Below are positions 44,466 to 56,645 of a DNA stretch of 64,000 bases, one piece after another. Under the pieces are notes generated by a model that saw only the letters and a list, made by a program, of their open reading frames with translations, was not told where the DNA came from and made no database searches. Each line of letters opens with the position of its first letter. The stretch's first letter is position 1. The stretch covers positions 1,488,001 to 1,552,000 of the forward strand of contig JAPVLO010000276.1 of NCBI GenBank assembly GCA_027257055.1, in the 5' to 3' direction. The position numbers and the translations under genes were made by a program. The DNA is from Cephalopachus bancanus (lineage: Eukaryota; Chordata; Mammalia; Primates; Tarsiidae).

Positions 44466-45299
44466 CATAAACAGAGAATGGGAGGCCTGATGACAAGCTC
44501 CGCTGGGCCAGACGCCTGCTGAGGAGGAGGCCAAGCATCGAGGCCAAGGGCATGCTCCCCACACTCTACCTTGTGAGTGCGTGCTCGGGGCGCGCTGTGC
44601 CCAGTGCTGGGAGCCTCACTCTGAGACACGTTGATAAATCCCATAGTGCTTCCAGGAGAGGGCTGGCAAGACGGCAAGGGAGCTGAAACCCATTTCCAAA
44701 GAGGCTTCCCTGACAGAGACAGGACTCAGGGCAAATGCAGTGCTTGGAGGACCGCAGGAGAGCCCGACTTGTTTGTGTCACTGTCCCCAACTAGCAGACA
44801 CACAGGACCGCTTCTTGTCTCCTCCATGGTCCCATCGTCCTCTCCCTATCTGGCTTTCAGGTAATGAGAAATTGAGAAACAGCAGGGCATTTGGGTTGTG
44901 GTCAGAGGGGGAGCTCAGAGCCGGAGATGTTTAAACACTTCAGAGGGCCTCAGCCCTCTAGGAAGCTTCAGAATAAAAACCACCGTTCTTGACAGGGATG
45001 TCCCTGTGCTCTTGAAGATAAGACAAATGGGTGTGTACAGATGAGATCTCTGGGATCGCACCGGGCCTCTGTACTGTTTGGGGGGGGTCTCACCTAGAAG
45101 CCCCCAACAAGGGAACACATGCACGCTCGAGGCTCTTGGAAGCCTCCCCCAAGCCCCGAGGCAGAATTCCTCATCCCCTCCTCTGGGACCTGCACACACG
45201 CTGTACCCGATTATAGTGGTGCATTATGGATGGGTGCTGGCGAGCCTTCCTCCCTGCCCTGCGGAGCTTCCTCTGCCTGTTTACAGCCTTCGTCTTGGC
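44466..45299. other. Unique non-coding sequence
   Basis: No recognised repeat or exon. A G-run lies at 45,079-45,086. Confidence 0.35.
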
Positions 45300-45350
45300 C
45301 CCGCGCCACCCACAAAGTAGGTGCTCAATAATGAATGAGTGAATCTGTTG
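45300..45350 (+). repeat. L2 LINE terminal fragment
   Basis: 'aaagtaggtgctcaataatg' and 'aatgagtgaat'. Confidence 0.6.
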
Positions 45351-45409
45351 TAGAATAAATATATGTTCTTCCGTGTGCAGGTTGGAACACATACTCACTT
45401 GTTCTTAAA

Positions 45410-45610
45410 AAAAAAAACAACAACAAACACAAACCTTTGAACGGATTTTCCTAGTTAAGGGGACAGACCTGGTATCCTATGGCAGAAAAAACAACATGTC
45501 AAGTTCATGATTTATTGCCAAGGCCAAGGCTTAAATAAAAACCTTGTCTTAATTATTTAGCCTTAATAAACAAAAGTGTCACAGCCTCAGACTTTCATAT
45601 ATTACACAGC
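45410..45610. promoter_or_regulatory. Candidate conserved non-coding element
   Basis: Repeat-free AT-rich block with TTCATGATTTATTGCC, CTTAATTATTTAGCCTTAATAA and an A-rich leader. Tightly packed TAAT/TTAT words suggest a homeodomain-bound enhancer. Confidence 0.38.
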
Positions 45611-46019
45611 TCTAATGAGGGCCAGAGTCTTTCTGTAGAGACAGGAGGAAGCTTGGTTTCCAGCCCAACCCACTCAGCTCACACCACCCCGCCTGCGGTG
45701 TGCCTGTTCCCAGGATGGGGCTGCTTTCCCTGGACAGAGTGGCACATTGCTTTGACATCAGGACAGTGGGAGAGGATCTGTTTCTGGAGATGGTATGTCC
45801 TCCTGGGGACAAGAGAGGGGAGCACAGTAGTGGGTCACAGGCGGGGGCTTTAGCTCAGGGAAATCAAAAAGGTCCAGGTGAGCCCTCACCACAGCCCACA
45901 GGGCAAGTGTCTGATTCCCTCCCCATGAGGTCTTCCTTGGTTTTAAAAGGTCTGGTCTCCCAGCACAGGCACCTCCAGCCATTCCAAATCCTTGAGACTT
46001 AACATTCCAAGCAGATTTC
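45611..46019. other. Unique non-coding sequence
   Basis: No recognised repeat or exon. Confidence 0.3.
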
Positions 46020-46120
46020 CCTTTTCTTTCTCCATGAGTTAGAATCAATTTTCACATTAGTAATGAAATTGCATGTATTGCATTAGCCATTATCATTGTC
46101 TTCCTCGCCGCTTAGGGCTG
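46020..46120. promoter_or_regulatory. Candidate conserved non-coding element, short
   Basis: AT-rich with ATTAGTAATGAAATTGCATG and a TTGCATTAGCCATTATCATTG stretch (octamer-like TTGCAT words). Repeat-free. Confidence 0.3.
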
Positions 46121-46206
46121 GCTGGGCAAACTGCCTTGGGTCCCTCCTCTGCCTGAAGCACAGAGACTGGCCAGGTGCTCAAGTCTGCAGCTTGTCTGAG
46201 GCCTTT

Positions 46207-46500
46207 TTTTTTTTTTTTTTTTGAGTTGGAGTCTCACTCTGTTGCCCAGACTGGAGTGCAGTGGCACACTCCCAGCCACTGCAGCCTCGACCTCCTGGGC
46301 TCCAGCGATCCTTCCGCCTCAGCCTTCCAAGTAGCTGGAACTGCAGATGTGTGCTACTAGGCCCAGCTAATTTTTAATTTATTGTATAGATGAGGTCTTG
46401 CCAAGTTGCCCGGGCGGGTCTCGAACCTGCAGGCTCAGGCAATCCACTTGCCTCAGCCTCCCAAAGTGCTGGGATTACAGGCTGAGCCACCGAGCCCGGC
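46207..46500 (-). mobile_element. Alu SINE, young subfamily
   Basis: Antisense Alu, 18-base poly-T then GAGTTGGAGTCTCACTC, ending 'gagccaccgagcccggc'. Imperfect 16-bp target duplication at 46,191-46,206 and 46,501-46,516. Confidence 0.94.
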
Positions 46501-46516
46501 CTTGTTTGAGATCTTT

Positions 46517-47334
46517 AAACTGGCAACTCTCCTGGCCAGCCACCTATCTGTCCCCAGAGGAGGAAGAAGTCAGGAGAAAAAAGGGTTGGATTTCTCAGTT
46601 GGCAGGTCAGTGTAGTACATTGCCAGTTAAGTCCATAGGACAGTTCTGCTGATGCCAGGCCTGGGGCTCAGGGTCTGACTGTAACCCTGGGATAGGTTGG
46701 GGTCCTCCCAAGGGAGGTACCAGAGGGAAGGTCCATTGTCCTCACTGGGCCAGAGGCTAGGTAGAGATTTCTCCTTACTCTCTGGATTGGGAAATTCTGT
46801 ACAAGGGAGGAAAAGCGGCAATGACTACCAGTTCCCAAAGCTCCTTGGGTGTTCCCAAGTCTGGGACATCTCCAAAGCGGGTGAGGGGCACTCAGCAGAG
46901 ACACCAACTGGGGAGACACCCTAAGATCTGAAAGGTAGTATAAGGAATAATCTAGTAGGAAAAGGTGCCCCTCGAGGGACCAGCTTTCTGCGGGAGGAAA
47001 GTGCAGCCTCCTTGCTGATGCTGGGTAGCTTCTGGGGGCCCTCGGAACGGTCCTGGGCCTGTTGCCTACTGTGTTCTCTCTGTCCTAAACAGCTTCTGAT
47101 TAGAGGTCTGACACATCCTAGATGGACCCCTGAGGGAAGGCCGGGAGCATCTCTAACTCTCAGTGATAATGAATATTTGTATCCATTTAATAATAGGTCA
47201 CAAAAGGAAGCACTTTTGCAAACACGGCCTTTGCTTTTCACAACAACACAATGGAAATCAGTACTATTCGCCACTCTTTGCAGATGGACTCCAAGTTTAG
47301 TGCTCTTCCCAGGACACAGGGAAGCTGGCCAGGG
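46517..47334. other. Unique sequence, possible old SINE at its end
   Basis: 47,190-47,320 has weak MIR3-like wording (cacaacaacacaatgg). Otherwise unassigned, no exon. Confidence 0.3.
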
Positions 47335-47460
47335 AGTTAATTAAAAGTATTTTAGGTTCAACAAATCTTATTTGATCTGGAATTTAATTTGAGCTGCCAT
47401 CAGCAAAGTTATTATCATTACCAACGTCTTTAAAGTGGTTAAATATTTAAAGCCATGTCA
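47335..47460. promoter_or_regulatory. Candidate conserved non-coding element
   Basis: AT-rich, repeat-free: GTTAATTAAAAGTATTTTAG, GAATTTAATTTGAGC and TTATTATCATTACC. Typical of homeodomain and GATA site clusters. Confidence 0.38.
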
Positions 47461-48219
47461 GTGTCTCCCAGCTGAACAGGGTCACCAAATTCATAAGCAA
47501 AACACCTCCAATGGGGCCAGGCGGTGGTTTCCACAAAGAACACATGTGCCAGGATGGTTTCTTGGAACTCCCAGAGGGGCAGATAGGCAACCGGATACAG
47601 GGCCCCAGCAACTGTAATCTGCTTGGCGTTCAAGGCCCTTTCAAGGTTACTTACCAAAGGCAATTGTAAAATAACTGAGTTACAGCGAGGCTGGGGCTGC
47701 GACTTTATCACAAGTAGAGAAGCTGTTCAGTGACAGGCAGTGAATGGTGGGACAGATGGGGACAAGAATGGAGCATTTCCTGAGCTGTGGCCAGGCCTGG
47801 GTTTATTGAGCACCTGTATAAAGAGACACCAAGAAAGGTGCTTGCAGGGTAACTGCCAGGTTTGCAGGAGACTCTTCCAGGTCTCTGGGGAGAGAGCATT
47901 AATAGGAGTCATAGGCCTGGGCAAGCAGCTGAGGGAGAGCAGGGTCCCTTTAAAGTGAGAAAGGGTGCTGTGTTACTTTTAGGGATTGATAATCCAAGCC
48001 AGAGTGCAGGGTCTTAGCCAGCTGCCAGGTCTGGCAAAGGCTTGGGGCTGCCATGTTAGCAGAGTTACTCTCATAGGACCCTCAAAGGGGTTTACTTATA
48101 ACCTGAGATTCATTAACACCCAGGGGTCATAGGTGGAGTTCCGGGGTGGGACGCCTCCTAAGCTAAGCTATATGCAAAATTGTGAGTACAACATAGGCAT
48201 TTGGGGATACAATAGCTTC
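47461..48219. other. Unique non-coding sequence
   Basis: A weak L2-like 'tttattgagcacctgtataa' lies at 47,801-47,821. No exon. Confidence 0.3.
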
Positions 48220-48234
48220 TTTCATAAGATTTTC

Positions 48235-48536
48235 TTTTTTTTTTTTTTTTTTTTTAGTTTGAGTCTCACTTTGTCACCCAGACTGGAGTGCAGTGGCCGC
48301 TCCCAGCCACCGCAGCCTCAACCTGCTGGGCTCCAGCGATCCTTCTGCCTCAGCCTTCCAAGTAGTTGCAACTACAGGCGTGTGCTACCACGCCCAGCTA
48401 ATTTTTTAAATTTTACTGTAGAGATGAGGTCTTGCCAAGTTGCCCAGGCAGGTCTCGAGCCCGCGGGCTCAGGCAATCCACTCACCTCAGCCTCCCAAAG
48501 GAATGGGATTACAGGCTGAGCCACTGAGCCCGGCTA
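48235..48536 (-). mobile_element. Alu SINE, young subfamily
   Basis: Antisense Alu with a perfect 15-bp duplication TTTCATAAGATTTTC at 48,220-48,234 and 48,537-48,551. Confidence 0.95.
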
Positions 48537-48541
48537 TTTCA

Positions 48542-48945
<404 letters not shown>

Positions 48946-49239
48946 GGCTGGGCTTGGTGGCTCAGCCTGTAATCTCAGCACTTTGGGAGGCTGTGGCGAG
49001 TGAACTGCCTGCGCTCACGGGTTCAAGACCAGCCAGGCAACTTGGCTTGACCTCATCTCTACAATAAAAATAAAAAATTAGCTGGGCATGGTAGCACATG
49101 CCTGGAGTTCCAGCTACTTGGAAGGCTGAGGCAGAAGGAATGCTGGATCCCAGCAGGTTGACACTGGGGTGACTGTGAGTATGCCACTGCACTCCAGCCT
49201 GAGTGACAGAGTGAGACTCCAACTCAACAAAGGATATAT
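48946..49239 (+). mobile_element. Alu SINE inserted in the tail of the preceding Alu
   Basis: Sense Alu with GAGACTCCAACTC end. It sits in the AAATAAATAAATA tail of the upstream Alu, and the same AAAT repeat follows it at 49,240-49,256. Confidence 0.92.
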
Positions 49240-49289
49240 AAATAAATAAATAAATAACCCAAAGGAAGAACCACCTGTTTGTGTGCTAT

Positions 49290-49655
49290 ATAAGGCACTC
49301 CTTAACCTACCCCAGTCCCTTTCTCCAGCATGCTTTCTGCACCTCCCACCTTGCAGCCTGGGTGTGCTGTGCTAGTTCAAATATCTGGGCCTTTGTCAGT
49401 GCTGTTCTCTGTGTCTTCGCCTCCTTGTCCACCTGCTAAATTTCTGCTCATCTTCTAAGATCCCAGCTCAGGCCTTTGCTGATCCGTCCATCCCCTTTGA
49501 GAAGAACCGATTGCCCCTTCTTTGAGCCAGCATCAAACCTTCAACAGGTTTATTGGAGCACAGCAGGTTGAAACTATTTATTCCTGTGTCTGTTTCACCC
49601 AGAAGATGAGGTACTTTTTAAGGGCAGGAGCAGTCCTATTTATTTTTTAGTAAAT
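49290..49655 (+). repeat. L2-like LINE 3' region
   Basis: 'agtgctgttctctgtgtctt', 'ttctaagatcccagctcagg' and 'ttaagggcaggagcagtcct' suggest a sense L2. Weak. Confidence 0.4.
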
Positions 49656-49689
49656 CTTTTAATAAAATTTGTTAAATTAACGCAAATAA

Positions 49690-51812
49690 GCTGTTTCAAA
49701 CCAAAAGGGCCACACATATAGGCATCAAGAAAAATACTCTTTTAATTGAGGAAGACACAAATAAATGGAAAGATAGCTCATATTCATGGATCGGAAGGAT
49801 TGATATTATTAAATTGTCTACACTATTCAAAGTGGTCTATAGATTTAGTGTAATTCCTATCAAAATTCCAATGGCATTTTTCACAGAAATAGAAAAAAAC
49901 TACTTTAAAATTCATATGGAACCATAAAAGACCCCATATAACCAAAGCAATCTTGAACAATAAGAACAAAGCTGGAGACATCACACTTTCTGATTTCAAA
50001 CTGCATTACAGAGCTATAGCAATTAAAATGATATGGTACTGTCATAAAAACTGACACATAGAACAATGGAACAAAATAGAGAGTCCAGAAATAAACCCAC
50101 ACATAGATGTTTCGCTAATCTTCATCAAAGGTGCTAAGAACACACAGTAGATAAAGGGCAGTTTTTCAATAAATGGTATTGGGAAAACTAGATATCCACG
50201 TACAAGAGAATGAAGTTGGACTTGTATCTTACACTGCACACAAAAATCAACTGAAAGTGGATTAAAAGCTTAAACAGACCTGAAACCATAAAACTCCCAA
50301 AAGAAAACATAGGGATAAAGCTCCTTAACATGATCTTGCCAATGATTTTTTGGATGACATCAAAAGCATAGGCAACAAAAGCAAAAGTAAACAAATGGAA
50401 TTGCATCAAACTAAAAAGCTGCTGTACAGCCAAGGGAATAATCAGCAAAATGAAGAGGCAACCTAAGGAATGGGGAAGAAAAATTGCAATCCATAGAGTT
50501 GATAAAGGAGTAATATCCACAACATATAATGAACTCCTGCAGCTTAATAGCAAAATAACAAATAACCTGATTAAAGGGGTCGGGCTCAGTGGCACAACTT
50601 GTAATCCCAGCACTTTGGGAAGCCGAGGAGAGTGGATTGCCTGTGCCCACAGGTTCAAGACAAGCCTGGGCAACTTGGCGAGACCTCGTCTCTACAATAA
50701 AAATGAATTTAAAAGAAATTAGCCAGATGTGATAGCACATGCCTGTAGTTCTGGCTACTTAGAAGGCTGAGGTAGAAGGTTCACCGGAGGCCAGCAGGTT
50801 AACACTGGGGTGGCCATGAGCGTGCCACTGCACCTCAGCCTGGGTGATGGAGTGAGACTCCAACTCAAAAAAAAAAAAAAAAAAAAGTCAAAGGACTGAT
50901 ATTTCTCCAAAGAAAACATATAAATAGTCAACAGGTATATGCAAAAATGCTCAACATCACTAATCACCAGGGAAATACAAATCAAAAACACAATGGGCTG
51001 TTATCTTACACCTGTTAGAATGACTATAAAAAAACCCTAGAGATAACAAGTGATGGTGAGGATATAGGGAAAAGAAAATACTTGCACACTCTTGGAATGT
51101 AAATTGGTACAGCCATTATGGAAAACAGTATGGAGATTCCTCACCAAATTAGGAATAGAACAATCATAGAATCCAGCAATCCCTCTTCTGGTAAATATCC
51201 AAAGGAAATGGCATCGGTATATCTAAGAGATATCTGTGCTTCCATTTTCATTGCAGTCAGGGGATTCACTGTAGCCAAGATACTGTCCATCAGTGGATAG
51301 AAAATGTGGTATATACATACAGTGAAATATGACTCAGCCTTGAAAAAGAAGGCAATCCTACACTTACGACAACATGGGTAAACCTGGAGGACACTGTGCT
51401 AAGTGAAATAAGCCAGACATGATCTCACTTACACGTGGAATCTAAAATAGTCAGACTCATAGAAGCAGAGGGTAGAATGGTGGTTGTCTGGCTGAGGGGA
51501 GGGGGATATGATGAGATGGTCAAAAGGTATAAAGACTTAGTTGTGCAGGATGCGTCTGTTCTGGAGAGCCACTATGCCTACAGCTAAGAATTCTGTGTCC
51601 TATGCTGAGAATTTGCCCAGAAGATAGATCTTCTGTGACGCACAATAAAGGAGTGAAAGAAACTCTGGGCGGTGATGGAGATGTCTATCGCCTTGATGGT
51701 GGTAGTGGTTTCACTGTATGTTTGTCCTCAAACTCATTGGGTTGTGTGCATTAAGTATGTACAGCTTTTTACATATCAGCCATAACTCAATAAAGTGACT
51801 AAAAAATACACT
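49690..51812 (+). mobile_element. L1 LINE 3' half (old L1M type), split by Alu
   Basis: C-terminal part of ORF2 plus 3' UTR in sense orientation. Landmarks run from 'attcatggatcggaaggatt', 'ttcaaactgcattacagagc' and 'aatggtattgggaaaactag' to 'aaatttgcc'-type UTR text, ending 'ataactcaataaagtgacta'. Truncated at the 5' side and full of stops, so it is inactive. ORF2 normally supplies reverse transcriptase and endonuclease; only degenerate C-terminal sequence remains. Confidence 0.9.
50579..50886 (+). mobile_element. Alu inside the L1
   Basis: Sense Alu ('gggctcagtggcacaacttg' to GAGACTCCAACTC plus a 22-base A-tail) splitting L1 ORF2 sequence between 'cctgattaaa' and 'gtcaaaggactg'. Confidence 0.92.
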
Positions 51813-52055
51813 TTCTTTTAAACTTATAAATTTCAGCACTGCTGTTATTAGGAAGTTGTGTCCCTCTACCCCCACCCTGGTGAGATTTCTTTGGATTTGG
51901 AATAGGCAAAGTTTGTGTTACCAGGGGGACAAGGAAGGGAGATGTCCTGTGGGTCATCAGAGCTCTGATCCTAATGTAAAGGTGAGAGGTCCTAATGGTC
52001 CTAATGTAGAGGTAGGCTGGAAGTGAGGGTTGGGCAGACTCATTAGAGAGGCATC
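51813..52055. other. Unique sequence with a small internal duplication
   Basis: 'gatcctaatgta' / 'ggtcctaatgta' is repeated near 51,966-52,011. Confidence 0.35.
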
Positions 52056-52190
52056 TTTTTTTTTTTTTTTTTTAGAAACAAAGTTTTGCTATGTTGCCCA
52101 GGCTGGTCTTGAACTCCTGAGCTTAAGCAGTCTGCCCGCCTCAGCCTCCCAAAATGCTGGGACTATAGACATGAGCCACTACAGACATGA
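52056..52190 (-). mobile_element. Alu monomer/truncated Alu
   Basis: Poly-T, then 'tatgttgcccaggctggtct' to 'gggactatagacatgagcca'. Only one arm. A short 'acagacatgaccagacatgt' repeat follows. Confidence 0.72.
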
Positions 52191-52364
52191 CCAGACATGT
52201 CTGGTCCCAGAGATGTTTCGTTGAAACCTATTTGGTTCTTTTCACCAGGGGACCTTAAAGAGGACCCTGAAGAGCTAGAGGACAGGGGCACCAAGGCTTG
52301 TTGAACACAGTCTAGGTTTCCCGTAGGGGTCCAGGCATGCAACCCCATGCTGGAGGGTTCCCAT

Positions 52365-52475
52365 TTTCTCTAATTTGTAAATGGGGAAACTGAGGCAGGG
52401 AGGTTGCACAGCTGGCTCAAGGCCTCACAGCTAGTCAGAGGTGGGGTGAGAACTCTGCTGCAGTGGTTCCCTCAT
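52365..52475 (-). repeat. MIR SINE fragment
   Basis: 'tttgtaaatggggaaactga', 'caaggcctcacagctagtca'. Confidence 0.75.
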
Positions 52476-52864
52476 GACACTTGGCTGTGTTAGGGATGTC
52501 ACAGAGCCGAGAGGCAAACCCGGGGACGTCTGGCTGGTGTCTGGAGGGCCCTGCCCAGCTTCCTCTGACTCTTGCAGGGTTATAACTGGTCAGCCTCAGC
52601 CTCCAGCACTTCTGTGTATCTCTTACCACAAATCCTTATGTAGTCAAACCAGAAACGGAGCTCTGCTCGCTCAAAACCACCTTATCGCTGGTCTTTCGAA
52701 TGTTCGTTTGGCTGAAACTACATTAAGTTAATTTAATTGAAGGTTATTTTCCTACGATAAATTTTTTCTTATTATGAAATGATGATATATGCTCATTGAA
52801 GAGAGTTTAAAAAATACAGTGAGGCAAATGGAAATTGTCCATAATCCTGTTGTGTATTACGCTA
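52476..52864. other. Unique non-coding sequence
   Basis: 52,735-52,860 is AT-rich and may be an unrecognised old repeat. No exon. Confidence 0.3.
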
Positions 52865-53095
52865 TCCATAACGATAATGACTCACACGTATTGAGTAATT
52901 GCCGTGTAGTAAGCACTATTCTAAGTGTTTGATCATCCTGTTATCATTAACTGTTTCCTATGCACAAGGAAAACAGACTCAGGGAGGTTAAATGACTTGG
53001 TGAAGGTCACTCAGCCAGGAAGGGATGAGATTTTAATATACACAGTTTGACTGCAGGGCCCTGGCTCTTCACTAACTCTTGTGTGAAACAGCAGT
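52865..53095 (-). repeat. MIR SINE, near complete
   Basis: 'acgtattgagtaattgccgt', 'gtagtaagcactattctaag', 'ggaggttaaatgacttggtg', 'aaggtcactcagccaggaag'. Confidence 0.82.
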
Positions 53096-53134
53096 GGCAA
53101 TGAATTTTGAAAGGAAGGAGTTAAACCTGTTTAT

Positions 53135-53457
53135 GGGCCAGGCGTTGTGGTTCACATCTGTAATCCCAACACTTTGGGAGGCCGAGGCTGGCAGATTGCT
53201 TAAGCCCAGGAGTTCAAGCCCAGCCTGGGCAACATAGCCAAACTTTGTTTCTAAAAAAAAAGAAAAAAAAAATTGGGCATAGTAGTAATGAACCTGTAGT
53301 CTCAGCTACTCAGGAGGCTGAGGTGGAGGGATCACCTGAACCCAGGAGGTCAAGGCTGCCATGAGCCAGGATTGTCATGACCATGCCACTGCACTTCCGC
53401 TTGGGTGAGAGAGTGAGATCCCGACTAAACAAACAAAACAAACAGACAAACAAAAAA
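53135..53457 (+). mobile_element. Older Alu
   Basis: Sense Alu with a long interrupted A-rich linker and a CAAA-rich tail (53,427-53,457). AluJ-like. Confidence 0.88.
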
Positions 53458-54549
53458 GACTTTTATTGAGCGTTGCCTACTCTGTTGAGGAGTGAAGGCT
53501 GGGCCACAGGCCCCTCCCTTCCAGGGCTGACTGGACAACTTCACCCATCTCCTGTGGCCTCTGCCTAGTGGGCTGTTGCCCTTGGTTTCTCTCCTTGGTG
53601 TCCCTATGTCTAGTGACTGAGAGTCTGTGGTTTTCAGGGGTTAGCAGATGTTGGCTCTGAGGCAGGGGTCCCTTGGGGCTGCATGTGGAGGAAACAGGAA
53701 ATCTTAGCAGGAAGAGCCCTCATCGGAAACCACCCCTACGGCATTAGCTTCATTGGTTCATCCTGGTTAACGTGGGTTTGCTGGTGCAGTCACTTAGAGT
53801 CCTGGGTGTAGCTCCCAGGACTGCACCTCCAGAAAGGGGACAAAACAAGATCTGGCCCCGAGAAGTGATCAGGGGCATTTTTCAGTTTGGAATGATACTC
53901 TGTGGTGGCTAAGGACTTCCTGCCTGTGTCCTTCCAGGTGGTCGAGGATGTGCCTGCCAGGTTGGGGCTTCATAGCTTCAGTGCCTGTCTTTCCAGCAGC
54001 TTTATTCCTTCTCCCTAGATCCACCCGGAGGAGGGGGCATGCTGTCTGGATGGGCGTCCAGCACCATGAGTAGGGCATGTCCTATGGGAGTCCTGTCACA
54101 CAATATGTGACAAGGTGGAGGATGGAGTCTATGGAACATGCAGTGTGTGGGGAGGGTCTGGGACCTGTTTCCTAGCTCAGCTCCCCTGCTAACCCAGAGT
54201 TCTTGAATCACTCCCATCAAGAAGGAGTTCTGAGTCACAGATACCCCGCCTGCCTCCCTCCTTCCAAAGCCCCTCCTGCTGTATGGCTACTTGGAGTAAG
54301 GATGGAATTAGAGGGGGTTTCAAGCATCCATTAACTGGGCATGAAATGGAAATACAAGAAGACAATCCATAATCTTGCTAGAGGAACCATATCTCACCAG
54401 GTTCCAGGACTGGGTGCAGCCTCGGAACGGCAAGGGTGCGGGGATGGCAGTCCCTGATTATCCCACTTAACCCATGTACATGCAGGGCTCTTTGGGCCTC
54501 CCCTGGCACTCTAGCGCTGGAACTCTATTAGCATTCCCCCTACATGCTT
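53458..54549. other. Unique non-coding sequence
   Basis: About 1.1 kb without a recognised repeat or exon. Confidence 0.35.
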
Positions 54550-54760
54550 GTGCGTTGCATGCCTCAGTGCCTTTGCAACAGGTAGTCCCTTCCACTTGAA
54601 GTCCCCTTCCCTTCCCTTCTCCCCACTCATCCTCATGAGGCAGCTCAGTGATCATCCTTCCTGTAAAGTCTCACCTGGAAGCCCATCCTAGGCACAACCA
54701 CCCTCCTTTCTGCCTTGAGAACACCCTGGGCACTTCTCTGCTGTGGCTCTGAGCATCTTT
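54550..54760 (+). repeat. L2-like fragment
   Basis: 'cctcagtgcctttgcaacag' and 'cctgtaaagtctcacctgga' resemble the sense L2 3' region. Confidence 0.4.
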
Positions 54761-54787
54761 GAGGCTAGACGTAGGCTTGACCGTATT

Positions 54788-54829
54788 CCAGTATTCCAGC
54801 CCAGGCGACAGAGCGAGACCCTGACTCAG
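54788..54829 (+). mobile_element. Alu 3' fragment
   Basis: About 40 bases of Alu right-arm end ('cagcccaggcgacagagcga') with neither the rest of the element nor a long A-tail. Confidence 0.6.
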
Positions 54830-55224
54830 GAGACCTTGCCTCAGGCATCTTTGGATGTCTCATTCCTGCTCCTTGCACACAGTGACCCCAGCAGGTGGCT
54901 GAGTGGCTGCATGGGTGGAGGAACAGATAGATGAGTAACTAATGTGGTGACATGGCGTGGGGCTCGGTCAGAATCTGGCCAGAGATGACCAGATGCCCAC
55001 ACAGGCATCAAATCTCACCATTACTTTCAAGCAGCAATCAGATAAGTGGAGGAAGAAGGTGTGGGGGAGGACCAGAGCCATGGAGCTGAGCGGGGGATAC
55101 TTCCTCTTGTTTCAGCCATTTAAGAATGCTTTTTTTGTCCTGACATAAACACTCGGTTTTTCCCCGGAAACATCTGACATGGGAAATCAGAAAATCCTTC
55201 TTAGGGAGGGACTAGACATTAAAT
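54830..55224. other. Unique non-coding sequence
   Basis: No recognised repeat or exon. Confidence 0.3.
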
Positions 55225-55445
55225 GAACTTGTCATTATTATTTTTTAATTAAAAGGCCGCAACTGCTTAGTGTTTGGTAAATTCAGGCCCCTCCTCATGG
55301 GTCTACTAATATGCTGAAATCTGGGTTTAATATGATGCTGAATTTATTTTTTATAAGACTCTGTTACTGAACCTGCTCGGAGGAGAAAACCTTGTTAGAG
55401 CTTTAAGAAGCTTCTCATTAGCGGGATAAATGTGCCAGTGGCAGG
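55225..55445. promoter_or_regulatory. Candidate conserved non-coding element
   Basis: Repeat-free block opening with TTATTATTTTTTAATTAAAA, then TACTAATATGCTGAAATC and TTTAATATGATGCTGAATTT. Dense TAAT and Oct/MEF2-like AT words. Confidence 0.4.
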
Positions 55446-55849
55446 GGAGTCTGCAGTCAGGGCCACTGGGTGCCAGGTGGCGGGGCTGCCTGGCAGGGTG
55501 GTTCCTCAGGGTTGCTATGGGGGTGCACACATGGAGACTGCTGTCTGCCCGGGAGGGACTGCTGAAAACGCATGCTTAGGCACCCTGCTTAAAGCCTGTG
55601 TATGAGTGATCACCTGGGGCTGGTGTCAGCAGGTGACCCAGCCAGTATTATAGTGTAGGCCTACGAGTCTGAGGCCCATGCTGTCTCCCTTGTGCTGCCT
55701 GGCACCCAGGAGCCCTGATGTTTGAAAATACACACCATGCGACGGAATAAGCTCTGGCCATAACAGATGTGTAGGAGAGGACCCAGCAGCATGGATGCCC
55801 AGTGAGGGGGTCTTTAAATCTGATTTGGGACGGGGATGGGCAAAGATGC
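55446..55849. other. Unique non-coding sequence
   Basis: No recognised repeat or exon. Confidence 0.3.
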
Positions 55850-56200
55850 TCAGAGGCCATTTGTGTGGAGCCTTGATGATGAAGTAGATGGCACTAGGTG
55901 GAGACATGGGGAAAAAGGCAAAGGGGTTCCAAGCAGAGGGAACAGCCCCAGCGAAGACATGGTGCAGTGGAAACAGGAAATGTGGGCAGGGAAGGCAGGG
56001 TGTTGACTGGGCTGGCCGTCCCACACCTGCAGGAGGGGTGGGAAGAGGTGAGGCTAGAGAGGCAAGTTGGTTTCCGATGACTTTAGATTTAGGCTTTCTC
56101 TTCTAAGCAGTGGGTTTTAAGAAAGAGTGACATGATCCTTTTGATGTGGGAACAGCACTCTGATGGTAGCTGGGAGGCTTCATGGAGAGGGAAGCAACTT
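55850..56200 (-). repeat. L2 LINE fragment
   Basis: 'ccaagcagagggaacagccc', 'cagtgggttttaagaaagag', 'tgacatgatccttttgatgt', antisense L2. Confidence 0.6.
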
Positions 56201-56269
56201 GCTACCTGTATGGCAAGACGCCCCAGAGCAGAAGCATGTTCTTGGGGCCGCTCACCCCAGCTCCAGGAC

Positions 56270-56360
56270 CCCTTCCTCTTATAGACAGGACACGGAAGTC
56301 CTAAGTCGTGAAGTGATCGGTCAGGGTCACTCAGCAGAGGCGGCCGACTTTGCAGGGAGA
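56270..56360 (-). repeat. MIR fragment
   Basis: 'gaagtgatcggtcagggtca' and surroundings fit antisense MIR weakly. Confidence 0.4.
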
Positions 56361-56645
56361 GAAAGCTCTCTTGCATGGGAGAGCACCTCTGCTTGGGAGC
56401 ACATACTCCCCAGGAGATCCTGATACCACACAATGCCTGTCTGACCTGTGGGGCTGGTGCGGCCTCAGGTTTGGCCCAGGCCCTATTCTTGGAGCATGGC
56501 GGGGTCCTCTTCCTTGCTCCAGGCAGCCATGGGATCAAGGGGACTCTGTTTCCTGACTGTTTCTTATCAGAAGAAACATGTCCCCATGCAGGTCCTGTTA
56601 GACCATGGATGTGGACAAACAGTAACTCAAAGGAGTGAGCCCTCC
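56361..56645. other. Unique non-coding sequence
   Basis: No recognised repeat or exon. Confidence 0.3.

Noticed and set aside
50188..50740. Minus-strand frames of 161 and 109 codons with membrane-like sequence
   Set aside because: They are the reverse strand of L1 ORF2 and an inserted Alu.
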